A DNA stretch of 64,000 nucleotides from assembly GCF_025802015.1 (NCBI RefSeq), contig NZ_JAOYFC010000002.1:744001-808000 (forward strand). The letters are read 5' to 3'. This document shows, one piece after another, positions 16,494-24,572 of the stretch (position 1 is the stretch's first letter; each line of letters opens with the position of its first letter). A program made the translations under genes and the position numbers. The notes beneath the pieces were generated by a model. It saw only the letters and a list, made by a program, of their open reading frames with translations, had not been told where the DNA came from and ran no database searches. The DNA is from Falsihalocynthiibacter halioticoli. Its GTDB lineage: Bacteria; Pseudomonadota; Alphaproteobacteria; Rhodobacterales; Rhodobacteraceae.

Positions 16494-17687
16494 ATGATAC
16501 AGAAACTGACCACTAAGTTCATCGAGACCAGAAAGCCAAACCCAGCCAAGCGGGAAGACTTCCGTGACACAGTGGTTCCGGGCTTAGTCCTTCGGGTGAA
16601 CAAATCCGGCACCAAGACGTTTAGCTTTCACAAGCGCATAAACGGAAAAATGAAGCGCTTGACCATCGGCCATTTCGGACCATTTTCTCTTAACGACGCC
16701 CGGGAACGAGCACGGCAAATCCTCTATGAAGTGGAAACAGGCAAGTTCGAACAAAGTACCGGCATAGAGGTCGAAGTGAAACCGACGCTGGGCGACGTGA
16801 TCCCTGACTATATTGAGAAGTATGCCAAGATTCACAACCGTGACCATGAACGCAAAGAAGCTCAGTTGGCTAAGTTCACGACCCTGCACGGAAAACGGAT
16901 CAACGAGATCAAACGCGCAGATGTCGTGAAAGCATGCGACACAATTCAGAAATCTGCACCAATCGGCGTGAACCGCGCACTGGCTCATCTTAAGCATCTG
17001 ATGAGCTGGAGTGTCGAGCGCGGCATTATCGACGCCTCCCCCATTGCCGGAATGAAACCTCGGGCCCAAGAAAAACCGCGTGAGCGTGTCCTGACCGGTA
17101 ACGAACTGGGCGCGCTGTGGGAGGTCTGTGGCGACGAGGGCTATCCGTTTGGGGATTGCATGAAGCTGTTGATCCTAAGCGGCCAGAGACGCGCCGAAGT
17201 CGCCGAGATGCGCTGGTCAGAACTCGACATCGAAAATCGCCTTTGGACCCTACCTTCGCAGCGCGCCAAGAACGGCAGGCAGCACACCATACCGCTCACC
17301 GACGCAATGCTGGACGTGCTGCGCAGGGTGCCAAAGTTTATCGGTTCCGATTTCGTGTTCACTACGACGGGCACGACACCAATTTCTGGATTTGGTCGAT
17401 TGAAAAAGCGTCTCGACAAATCGCTTCCCAAGGACGCCGAACCTTGGACTCCCCATGATCTGCGCCGCACGATGTCCACCAACATGGCCCAACTTGGCGT
17501 TCCACAACCAGTGACTGAAGCGCTGCTAAACCATAAGACGGGTGTAGTCTCTGGCGTTGCTGCTATCTACAATGTCTATTCATACGCGGATGAAAAGCGC
17601 GAAGCGCTTGAGCAATGGAATAGCCATGTCGGAAAACTCACCAAACCAGCGCTACTACCTGCAATACCTCGAATTGGGTTGGCTTGA
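16494..17687 (+). CDS. P4-type tyrosine integrase of element 2
   Basis: A 397-residue integrase with an N-terminal DUF4102 arm-binding domain (FRDTVVPGLVLRVNKSGTKT, then RLTIGHFGPFSLNDAR) and a C-terminal catalytic domain. Catalytic residues visible are the Arg in SGQRRAEVAEMRW, the His in GRQHTIPL, HDLRR, a GH-equivalent LNHKTG (Asn in place of Gly) and the Tyr in IYNVYSY. P4-type integrases target tRNA 3' ends, which fits the tRNA-Phe cores. An upstream ATG at 16422 is in frame, but the ATG at 16494 (IQKLTTKFIE) matches the usual start of the family. It overlaps the next gene by 62 bases. Confidence 0.88.
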   Translation: MIQKLTTKFIETRKPNPAKREDFRDTVVPGLVLRVNKSGTKTFSFHKRINGKMKRLTIGHFGPFSLNDARERARQILYEVETGKFEQSTGIEVEVKPTLGDVIPDYIEKYAKIHNRDHERKEAQLAKFTTLHGKRINEIKRADVVKACDTIQKSAPIGVNRALAHLKHLMSWSVERGIIDASPIAGMKPRAQEKPRERVLTGNELGALWEVCGDEGYPFGDCMKLLILSGQRRAEVAEMRWSELDIENRLWTLPSQRAKNGRQHTIPLTDAMLDVLRRVPKFIGSDFVFTTTGTTPISGFGRLKKRLDKSLPKDAEPWTPHDLRRTMSTNMAQLGVPQPVTEALLNHKTGVVSGVAAIYNVYSYADEKREALEQWNSHVGKLTKPALLPAIPRIGLA

Positions 17688-18327
17688 ACGGCAACTACCC
17701 GAAATGCCAGATTTCTTCTCTGAAAAACTCATAAAGCGAATTTGCCGAGAATCTGGCGCTGGCGACGAAACAGATCAAGAGGGTTTTGCGAAAGAGTTGA
17801 GGGAAATCGCGCAAGCATATTGGGTGGCGGCAATGTCATCGCCGCTAAAAATTGGCAATGGACCAGCTTTACAGAGTCCAGACGAACGGATTAGAAAATT
17901 GAACAGCACCATTCTGAACCCGGCGAAAAAGCTGATCGACGCTCTGGCTGACCACAATTTACCCTTGCTTTCCGAATGGCCCGACAAACTGCCTTCACAG
18001 TCGCCCGACCGGGAACACTTACTCAAAGAACTCAGTTTACTGATTGGTCGTGTTCGGGACCTCACCGAGGTGCTGGATGACCGAAAGCGTAAGGGCTCGC
18101 CTCTTTCACACGAATTCAAGATCGATTTGGCAAATGCATTGACCGATGTTTTAGAGCGCCACATTCCTTCGGTTGTAGCCGCACGCGGCGGTTATGACCG
18201 CACCAAGGACCCAAGCAGTGCATACAGACGATTTATGACTGAGTGCGGTTCAGAAATTTTCGGTTCTGATTTCTCTTTCTCAGGAAACGTCCTTGATGAA
18301 GTCGCTCTGTCACGAGGCAACTTGTAG
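17626..18327 (+). CDS. Hypothetical protein, 233 residues
   Basis: Soluble, mostly helical protein without a recognised domain. It opens inside the integrase gene at the ATG 17626 (SENSPNQRYYLQYLELGWLE), overlapping it by 62 bases. An earlier in-frame start at 17557 would overlap more. A Lys/Arg-rich end of the central helix and an aromatic C-terminus are the only marks. Between integrase and AlpA in a satellite-like order, it may act in excision or regulation, but nothing in the sequence says so. Confidence 0.55.
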   Translation: MSENSPNQRYYLQYLELGWLERQLPEMPDFFSEKLIKRICRESGAGDETDQEGFAKELREIAQAYWVAAMSSPLKIGNGPALQSPDERIRKLNSTILNPAKKLIDALADHNLPLLSEWPDKLPSQSPDREHLLKELSLLIGRVRDLTEVLDDRKRKGSPLSHEFKIDLANALTDVLERHIPSVVAARGGYDRTKDPSSAYRRFMTECGSEIFGSDFSFSGNVLDEVALSRGNL

Positions 18328-18330
18328 AAC

Positions 18331-18349
18331 CTACGCATACCCTGCGTAG
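18331..18349 (+). terminator. Hairpin between the 233-residue gene and the AlpA gene
   Basis: Perfect 7-base stem (CTACGCA / TGCGTAG) with a 5-base loop, 3 bases after the stop codon. Only a weak T-run (CTTTGG) follows, so termination would be partial at best. It could instead be a regulatory hairpin. Confidence 0.4.
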
Positions 18350-18443
18350 CTTTGGCTACACCTCTGATATCAAACAGTTTCCCTCTGCCATATGCTGTCG
18401 TCACTTGGGGTCGACCCCTTCATTTAACAAATGGAGGCCCACT

Positions 18444-18668
18444 ATGAATATCGAAAAGAAACATCCGCGACTTGCGACCCGTGATGACCTGAAGCGCATG
18501 GGCATTAAAGTCTCAAACACCACAAAATTGCGTTGGGAAGCCCAAGGTAGGTTCCCAAGACGGATCCGTATGGGTGGCACAACCGTTGCTTGGTTCATGT
18601 CCGAGATTGAGGACTGGCTAGCGGAGCGTGATGCTGAACGCGCTCGAACATTTTACGCAGACTATTGA
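18444..18668 (+). CDS. AlpA-like transcriptional regulator
   Basis: A 74-residue protein of the AlpA/excisionase type: a helix-turn-helix (LATRDDLKRMGIKVSNTTKLRW) followed by the wing signature FPRRIRMGGTTVAWFMSEIEDWL. AlpA proteins control integrase or excision genes in P4-like satellites. The ATG at 18444 is chosen over 18405 because GGAGG stands 8 bases ahead. It lies 22 bases before the primase start and is probably co-transcribed with it. Confidence 0.8.
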   Translation: MNIEKKHPRLATRDDLKRMGIKVSNTTKLRWEAQGRFPRRIRMGGTTVAWFMSEIEDWLAERDAERARTFYADY

Positions 18669-18690
18669 TCATCCAGAAAAGGAGACAGAA

Positions 18691-20463
18691 ATGCAAAAGG
18701 CATTTCGCTTTGAGGATGGCATGAATTCGCCTTCAATCACCAAAGCTGCGCTCGCATGGGCGCGGCAGGGTGCAAAAATTATTGCACTACACGGTATCGA
18801 TGAAAACGGAACATGCTCCTGCGGTAAGCGCCAGTGCGGTAGCCCCGGCAAGCATCCAATCGCCGAACTATTCCCAAAGGGCCAGCATAGCGCCACGAGC
18901 AAGGTCGCTAAGATTCGTCGCGCATTCAAAATTCACCCAGACGCAAATCTGGGTGTGATCCTTCCACAAGGGTTAGTGGCGCTTGATGTCGATGGGCCTG
19001 AAGGCGTTAAGACTTTCGAGGCTCTAAACCTTAAAGAGACTTTGGCGGTCCAAACTGGCAGAGGTGCGCATCACTACTTTCGGGTCTCTGAAGCGCTCCC
19101 CAAGAAAAAAATAACCCTTGATGGCATCGATATCAAAGATGCTGAGAGCGGGTACATAGTGGTGCCTCCGAGCAATCATCATAGCGGGAAATCGTATCGA
19201 TGGCGCGGCAACAGAAGGCCCATCGCGAAACTGCCCTCGTCGTTTGTAGGTTCGCTTGAACGCAAAGGCAGACGAACGGCAAACTTTCAAAATGAAGGGA
19301 CATTTAAAGCCGGAGGCCGGAACAACGAGCTAACCAAGATAGCTGGTTCATTGAGATATCGGGGATTGGGCGACACGGCTATCGCTACCGCATTGCAAGC
19401 GATCAATAGCACAGCGTGCAGCCCACCTCTTGGTGCAGATGAAGTTGACCGTATTGCCGAAAGCGTTGGCAAGTATGACACAGGCAGCGACGAAGCCTTT
19501 GGATGGCTCGGGGATGTTGTAGAATCCGAGCCGCAGTTTCTTGCCTACCCGTACATTATCAAGGGGGCGATCACCGTTCTCGACGGGAACATGGGCCAGG
19601 GTAAATCCACCTTTACGTGCGCAATCGCCGCTGCCGTTTCAACAGGCAAGCCACCACCCTTTATTGATGAGATTGAGCAAGGGTCTGTGCTGTTCATGTC
19701 AGCGGAGGATGATCCGTCGAGGGTTCTCAAACCAAGATTGATGAAAGCCGGGGCCGATGTTTCGAAGGTGCGATATCAAGATGAGCCGTTCACGCTTGAT
19801 GAGCGCGGCCTAGCGCTGGTGCGGCAAGAGCTAGCCTCAAATACACCCGCATTGGTTATCATCGACCCAATCATTGCGTTCATGCAGGAAGGCTCGAACG
19901 GCAACAACGCCACAGAGACTATGCACTTCATGATTCAGCTGGATCAACTGGCGCGGGATTTTGATACGGCGATCCTCATTGTTCGGCACCTCCGCAAGTC
20001 GCGGGCGGATCACGCGATGCACCAAGGTATCGGATCAATCTCGATCTCTGCACGGGTTAGGTCAGGGCTGATACTTGCGCCACATCCAGATAACCCAAAA
20101 AAACGGGCAATTGTGCACGCGAAGTCAAACTATTCAGAAGCAGGTCCTGCCATAGTCTTCGAAATGGAGAGCGATGGACCGCGTTCCCATCCAAAAATCG
20201 TTTGGCATGAATGCGATCCAGATATGACCGCTGATGATCTTCTAGCTCCGCCCGAAGCCGAGCGCGGACGCCCACCAAAAGCCAGAGATACCGCAACTGC
20301 GTGGTTGGAAAGCGTGCTGCGCCGTGGTCCTATCAAGAAAAAAGCGCTGGACGGTATGGCGGACGCAAACGGCATCACGTTGGCCACTCTACGCCGCGCA
20401 GGTGACACACTCGGCGTCATTAAGTCGAAAGACGGAAAGGAGTCCGTCTGGGCTCTGCCATGA
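18691..20463 (+). CDS. Primase-polymerase / RepA-type helicase
   Basis: A 590-residue bifunctional replication protein. Residues 15-200 are an archaeo-eukaryotic-type primase-polymerase domain, with a Cys-rich loop (CSCGKRQCG), the metal-binding VALDVDGPEG and the YIVVPPSNHHSG strand. A short PriCT-like helical part follows (GGRNNELTKIAGSLRYRG). From about 285 there is a RecA/RepA-type ATPase with Walker A DGNMGQGKST and Walker B ALVIIDPI. The tail has a basic winged-helix-like segment. Such proteins replicate plasmids and phage satellites. AAGGAG precedes the ATG at 18691; a start at 18628 would lie inside the AlpA gene. An inverted repeat just after the stop may be the origin. Confidence 0.85.
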   Translation: MQKAFRFEDGMNSPSITKAALAWARQGAKIIALHGIDENGTCSCGKRQCGSPGKHPIAELFPKGQHSATSKVAKIRRAFKIHPDANLGVILPQGLVALDVDGPEGVKTFEALNLKETLAVQTGRGAHHYFRVSEALPKKKITLDGIDIKDAESGYIVVPPSNHHSGKSYRWRGNRRPIAKLPSSFVGSLERKGRRTANFQNEGTFKAGGRNNELTKIAGSLRYRGLGDTAIATALQAINSTACSPPLGADEVDRIAESVGKYDTGSDEAFGWLGDVVESEPQFLAYPYIIKGAITVLDGNMGQGKSTFTCAIAAAVSTGKPPPFIDEIEQGSVLFMSAEDDPSRVLKPRLMKAGADVSKVRYQDEPFTLDERGLALVRQELASNTPALVIIDPIIAFMQEGSNGNNATETMHFMIQLDQLARDFDTAILIVRHLRKSRADHAMHQGIGSISISARVRSGLILAPHPDNPKKRAIVHAKSNYSEAGPAIVFEMESDGPRSHPKIVWHECDPDMTADDLLAPPEAERGRPPKARDTATAWLESVLRRGPIKKKALDGMADANGITLATLRRAGDTLGVIKSKDGKESVWALP

Positions 20464-20484
20464 GACCGCAGGCAACATTCCATT

Positions 20485-20528
20485 CACTTGCTCAGAATTC
20501 GCACACGTATGTGATTTTTGAGCAAGTG
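20485..20528. repeat. Perfect 10-base inverted repeat after the primase gene
   Basis: CACTTGCTCA (20485-20494) and TGAGCAAGTG (20519-20528) with a 24-base loop that itself contains CACACGTATGTG. It begins 22 bases after the primase stop and has no T-run, so it is not a typical terminator. It may be an origin or a regulator site. Confidence 0.5.
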
Positions 20529-20603
20529 ATCACTCCCCTCAAAAAACTTCGCTCGCGTGCCTGAGCAGCTACCACGCGCCAAAAATGTAAAGGAACACAA
20601 TAA

Positions 20604-20900
20604 ATGACTAAACATATTGAAATGCAATACCGCCTAAAAACCGCAATCCAAGCAGCGATCCTGCACGAGGGCAAAATTGATGGCACTGATGATGTAGCGC
20701 TGACGAACACCGACGTTGTCGAAGCGTTGCTAGAAGTCGTCGGATATTATGCGTCGTTTCACGGCTTCGAAAGCTACACTCCGACTGATCTTGCCTTTAA
20801 GAATGCCACAACAATCCAGAGGCACATCGACAGCTTCCGGGCGTTGAGGCGAGATGGAGGACTGAAGATGAATGTCGTCCCTCGCAACAAGGTGAACTGA
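20604..20900 (+). CDS. Hypothetical protein, 98 residues
   Basis: Starts at an ATG with AAAGGAA 8 bases ahead. Small soluble protein with an acidic middle (LHEGKIDGTDDVALTNTDVVEALLEVVGYYA) and a basic end. No recognised domain. It follows the primase gene on the same strand. Composition and ribosome binding site make it a plausible real gene. Confidence 0.5.
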   Translation: MTKHIEMQYRLKTAIQAAILHEGKIDGTDDVALTNTDVVEALLEVVGYYASFHGFESYTPTDLAFKNATTIQRHIDSFRALRRDGGLKMNVVPRNKVN

Positions 20901-21211
20901 TTCAACAGTCAATGGGGGTGGTGTTAGGCAGCGGCTAGAGGCCGAAAATCTTGAAAGGATGCATGACGACCTGTCTGCTCACGAGGCAATCGCCCATAAA
21001 AAAACACCTACCCCCACACCTTGCGTCAGCACTCAATTGGGTGTCCGGCAGACCTGTCTTAGGCGACACGAGGACTATGTATCAGACTGTCGGATACGAG
21101 CTGGAGCCAAATAGCTGAATCTTTTCAGGTGGTCCGCAATCGCGCTGGACTTGAAAGTGATGCTCTGGGTTCCACACGGGTAGCAATCTGCTTGGTTGGA
21201 CGCTCTGTCCT
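20901..21211. other. Intergenic, nothing recognised
   Basis: No start codon with a ribosome binding site opens a credible frame, and no strong inverted repeat is seen. Confidence 0.5.
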
Positions 21212-21442
21212 TCATTCTTGGACCCAACCCTTCTTGTGGAAATGACGAGTAACGATGACGCGATTGTAGAGCGGGAAGCCAATCCACAAGCCGTTGGCTG
21301 TGATCAGCGACAAGATCGACCACAGGAACATGCCCTTGAATAGGTAATACAGCGGCCCGAACAGCAGGCACCACAGTCTATGCCAGTTGCCGAGTATGAC
21401 TTTCTCCTGCCCGTTAAATTTCCATGTTGCTCGAATGACCAT
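21212..21442 (-). CDS. Small membrane protein (DUF2628-like)
   Basis: A 76-residue protein with a polar N-terminus (RATWKFNGQEKVILG) and two closely spaced hydrophobic stretches (WCLLFGPLYYLFKGMFLWSI and LITANGLWIGFPLYN), ending in a basic tail. The FGPLYYLFKGM pattern is seen in DUF2628-type small membrane proteins. GGAG lies before the ATG at 21440-21442, which is preferred over a start at 21472. It is the only minus-strand gene in the right half of element 2. Role unknown. Confidence 0.6.
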   Translation of the reverse strand: MVIRATWKFNGQEKVILGNWHRLWCLLFGPLYYLFKGMFLWSILSLITANGLWIGFPLYNRVIVTRHFHKKGWVQE

Positions 21443-21859
21443 TGTGGTCTCCTTTGCTGATTGCAGTCGCAACAGCGCAATAAGGTCGAGCGGTGGTGGG
21501 CGTCAGGGTATTTCCTAGGTTGATGGGTATCTGCGCCGCGCACAGGGGCCAGCACTGCCGTCTGCGGCGCTTAGCTCGCAACACGACGTTCGATCCGGTC
21601 ACGACGCCTTCTGGCTCAATACAACGCGGCCACGCGCGCTCAACGCCGTATGCTCTAGGGCTTATAGTTGGCTTGCTTGAATTCACCTTGGGGTAGGCAC
21701 ATATTATCACTAGCAGCTTCTCCGGCTCTGGTCGAAGACCAATTATCAGGGCGTGTCGGGAAAAACGGGAGTGGCTGTCGCCCGCTCGGCATTTGGCCAA
21801 CGGCTAACCTGAATCCGCAACCTGTAGAGGAGATACACTCCGCCCGCAGGAGCGAATTC
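21443..21859. other. Intergenic, no gene recognised
   Basis: ORFs on both strands here lack ribosome binding sites and overlap one another. The phrase GCTCTAGGG occurs at 21651 and again near 22133, upstream of the 66-residue gene. This hints at a duplicated segment, but the rest does not align by eye. Confidence 0.4.
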
Positions 21860-21973
21860 GTGAGGAGAAGTACTGAACGCAATTTGCTATGGGCAGTAGC
21901 TGTCGGAGGAAACATTGACAGCGTCTTGAGCCTTACGGAGAGGATCATTCAGGTCCTTTCTGCCCTAATGTAA
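21860..21973 (+). CDS. Possible 37-residue protein ahead of a terminator
   Basis: GTG-started frame with AGGAG 7 bases upstream, ending 12 bases before a strong terminator hairpin. The product is a small, partly hydrophobic helix (LLWAVAVGGNIDSVLSLTER). Support comes only from the ribosome binding site and the terminator. It could also be the end of a longer non-coding RNA. Confidence 0.3.
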   Translation: MRRSTERNLLWAVAVGGNIDSVLSLTERIIQVLSALM

Positions 21974-21985
21974 ATGCACAAATGG

Positions 21986-22019
21986 TCGCCGGTCCTCTTT
22001 GGGGTCCGGCGATTATTTT
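21986..22019 (+). terminator. Rho-independent terminator
   Basis: Stem TCGCCGG (21986-21992) with CCGGCGA (22006-22012), internal CC/GG pairs, then TTATTTT. A good intrinsic terminator on the plus strand. Confidence 0.7.
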
Positions 22020-22148
22020 GATGTGGGACACAAGCAGATCGCGCAAACGAAACCTTCAATCCCCATTTTCAAGCTATTGCGGGGTCACGACCAGTCCTCA
22101 ATTCGAGAAGCCAACGGGTAACGCCCTCTGCTCTAGGGATTTATTGTG

Positions 22149-22162
22149 GGGTTGTCCCTGAC
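22149..22162 (+). promoter_or_regulatory. Second copy of the shared 14-base site
   Basis: Same GGGTTGTCCCTGAC as at 16449-16462, with TCTTAT at the same spacing. It lies 52 bases before the 66-residue gene. Confidence 0.45.
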
Positions 22163-22214
22163 ATGCCTGCTGATCACGTCTTATCGATCTGCATCAGAAA
22201 CCAAGGAGATCACC

Positions 22215-22415
22215 ATGCCCGTTATCATCACACTGAAAGCCCTTTGCGAAGAACTCAAGATCGACCCGCGCGAGGCCCGCGAACGTCTGCGCGCCGCTGC
22301 CAGTGATGCCAAAGCAAACCCCGAATTGGCGAAGGCAAGGAAGCCGCGCACGCCGTGGCAGTGGGTTAAGGGGTCAAAGGCTGAGAAGGAAGCGCTTTCA
22401 GTATTGACCAACTGA
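22215..22415 (+). CDS. Conserved small protein, 66 residues
   Basis: Begins at the ATG 22215 with AAGGAG 7 bases ahead; an earlier start at 22146 is less likely. The sequence ITLKALCEELKIDPREARERLR looks like a small helix-turn-helix-type unit, and the end (PRTPWQWVKGSKAEKEA) is a pattern I associate with short conserved proteins of alphaproteobacterial elements. Function not known. It shares an upstream site with the integrase, so it may belong to the element's regulation. Confidence 0.6.
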   Translation: MPVIITLKALCEELKIDPREARERLRAAASDAKANPELAKARKPRTPWQWVKGSKAEKEALSVLTN

Positions 22416-22695
22416 GGTCGGCTTCTGGGCGTGCTATTCCGCGCGTGACCAAATTTTCGGGTTGCGAAAACTATGCCTTGGCTTGCGACGTGGCGTTACA
22501 GCGAGCCTGTAGCGTCACCTCAAATTAAGCGGGAAGCGAAAAGCAGCCAATGAACGCTTGAGTTGTGTCTCTATTCCAGCCATCCTTCCTATCAGGTTGA
22601 CTAGTTCACCCGAATGTGGACGTAGGCTTCGAATAGCTCTCCAAGGGACGTAAAAGAAAAGCTAGCGTCCCAAATCGTACGAGTGACGGGCCAAT

Positions 22696-24570
22696 TTGGC
22701 AGTAGTAGCAGTGTTTGGGTGGGATAATTTGGATTTAGAAGACGACATTAAGATTACTTCCACAACAAAATTCCTCCCTAAGTTTTGTTTAAACCCTGCT
22801 GGATTTTCTTGGTTCTTGGGCGCGGGCGCGTCAGCATCCTCGGGAATCCCCACTGGGTACGACATGATTGTGGATTTTAAGAAACAACTATTTTGTCAAT
22901 TCAGTGGGACGAGCCGCAAACAAGTGGATTCTAATGATCCTTTGTGGGTCGAGCGAATTGAACTCTATTTGTCCAGTAGATCAATTTTACCCCCGAAAGA
23001 CGATCCTACCGAATACGCTGCAGCTTTCGAAGCCGTATATTCCACACCGGAAGAACGCCGAGCCTACATCGAACAGGCTGTCACAAAAGGCACGCCGTCC
23101 TTTGCCCATCGGGGTCTCGCAGCACTGATTTCGAATGGAAGAGTTCCGTGCCTCTTCACCACAAACTTTGACTCTATGATTGAGACTGCAGCGACAGTAA
23201 CAGATCAGCTGTTAGAGGCAACAGACAGAGCAAATTTGACCGTTGCAGGAATCGACAACGCTGACAGAGCCGATCGATGCTTGCGCGAATCCGACTGGCC
23301 CCTGCTTGCCAAGGTTCACGGGGATTTTCAGTCAGTCGACCTGAAGAACACGTCGGATGAGCTAGCGACTCAAGACCTCAAAATGCGAAATGTACTGACT
23401 GGCGCGTGTGGTCGGTTCGGACTGATTGTCGTCGGATACAGTGGCAGAGACCAGTCGGTTATGGACGCGTTGACTCATGCCTTGAAGGAACCAAATGCGT
23501 TTCCATCAGGGATCGTCTGGACTTGCAGATCCGCGAGCCGATTACTGCCTGCAGTTGTCGATTTCTTGAATGCAGCCCATTCTGCTGGTGTTACGACTTC
23601 GGTTCTTGAGTGTCACACATTCGACGAGTTAATTGCAGATTTGCTGGATGGCATTGCGTTGCCCGACGAACTGGAAAAGCACGTGCTGCAAGAGCGACCT
23701 CCCGAGATCAATAAACCGGCACCGTTACCCACTGGAGATCACCTAAATTTCCCAGTATTGCAAAGTTCGGCTCTCCCTCTGGTGCAGCTACCTAAACTCG
23801 CTAGAAAAATCAAACTCGGGTCTCCGTTAGACACCCGGCAAGCTCAGGAAATACTTAGAGCCTCTCAAAAAATGGGAGCGGTTGCCGGCATTGGCAATGA
23901 ACTAGCTGCATTCGGCGCGGACGCAGACCTATTGACTGCGTTTGCTGAACAGGATGCCGAACTTGCCGGTACAATTGAACTTAACATTGCCGAAGATAGC
24001 TGGGCGATGGGACTAGTCTATGACGCTTTGGTACGTGCGATTTGTCGAGACCAACCTCTCGCACCGCGCTTGAGACGCAGTGGACACTTAGTTGTCTTCA
24101 GTCATGCCAAACGCGACGAAGATGAGGCTACGCAAAGAGAACGAAAATCTCGGCAATCCGGGCCGCAGGCCGCCTATAGCGCACCTCTCACTGGCATTAT
24201 CCCGAACCACAAAGGTTTCTTGTTCAATGAAGGCGCGCGCATCAAGTTTGATCGAGTACTGGACGGCTGGTGGTGTGTTTTTGAGCCAACCACAGTCGTC
24301 AGGCCACCTCGAACTGAAGACCCTGAAATGCAGAAACGAAATAGGGGGATCGTTGCAGATTGGACGCGCGAAAGATGGGCAAGAAGATACAATAACGTTT
24401 GGGCGAAGATAATCGCCGCATGGATACCGCTGATTGCGGGCAATGATGACGGGAAACTACAAGCCTTTGGGGTAGGCGAGCATAAAGGAATTGACGCCAC
24501 GTTCGTCGTTTCGACTGTCCCGGCATGGTCTAGGCCATCACATGATCACCCTTATTTTCGAAGGGCTTAG
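22696..24570 (+). CDS. SIR2-APAZ protein, SPARSA effector subunit
   Basis: A 624-residue protein (from the TTG at 22696). Residues 30-300 are a SIR2-type NAD-binding domain: FLGAGASASSG (GAGAS 42-46), LFTTNFDS (N157, D159), the catalytic-type His208 in AKVHGDF, and VVGYSGRDQSVMDAL (247-259). The last 260 residues are an APAZ domain, with the conserved segment DWTRERWARRYNNVWAKIIA. In SPARSA systems, SIR2-APAZ pairs with a short Argonaute and destroys NAD when guide-directed invader DNA is sensed, killing or stalling the cell. The Argonaute gene follows after 2 bases. The start is uncertain: TTG 22696, GTG 22711 and TTG 22729 are all in frame and none has a strong ribosome binding site. All catalytic motifs seem intact. 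Confidence 0.9.
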   Translation: MAVVAVFGWDNLDLEDDIKITSTTKFLPKFCLNPAGFSWFLGAGASASSGIPTGYDMIVDFKKQLFCQFSGTSRKQVDSNDPLWVERIELYLSSRSILPPKDDPTEYAAAFEAVYSTPEERRAYIEQAVTKGTPSFAHRGLAALISNGRVPCLFTTNFDSMIETAATVTDQLLEATDRANLTVAGIDNADRADRCLRESDWPLLAKVHGDFQSVDLKNTSDELATQDLKMRNVLTGACGRFGLIVVGYSGRDQSVMDALTHALKEPNAFPSGIVWTCRSASRLLPAVVDFLNAAHSAGVTTSVLECHTFDELIADLLDGIALPDELEKHVLQERPPEINKPAPLPTGDHLNFPVLQSSALPLVQLPKLARKIKLGSPLDTRQAQEILRASQKMGAVAGIGNELAAFGADADLLTAFAEQDAELAGTIELNIAEDSWAMGLVYDALVRAICRDQPLAPRLRRSGHLVVFSHAKRDEDEATQRERKSRQSGPQAAYSAPLTGIIPNHKGFLFNEGARIKFDRVLDGWWCVFEPTTVVRPPRTEDPEMQKRNRGIVADWTRERWARRYNNVWAKIIAAWIPLIAGNDDGKLQAFGVGEHKGIDATFVVSTVPAWSRPSHDHPYFRRA

Positions 24571-24572
24571 AC

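Noticed and set aside
21304..21948. Several overlapping 83-128-codon minus-strand frames
   Set aside because: They overlap each other and the DUF2628-like gene, with Cys/Arg-rich, non-protein-like text and no binding sites.
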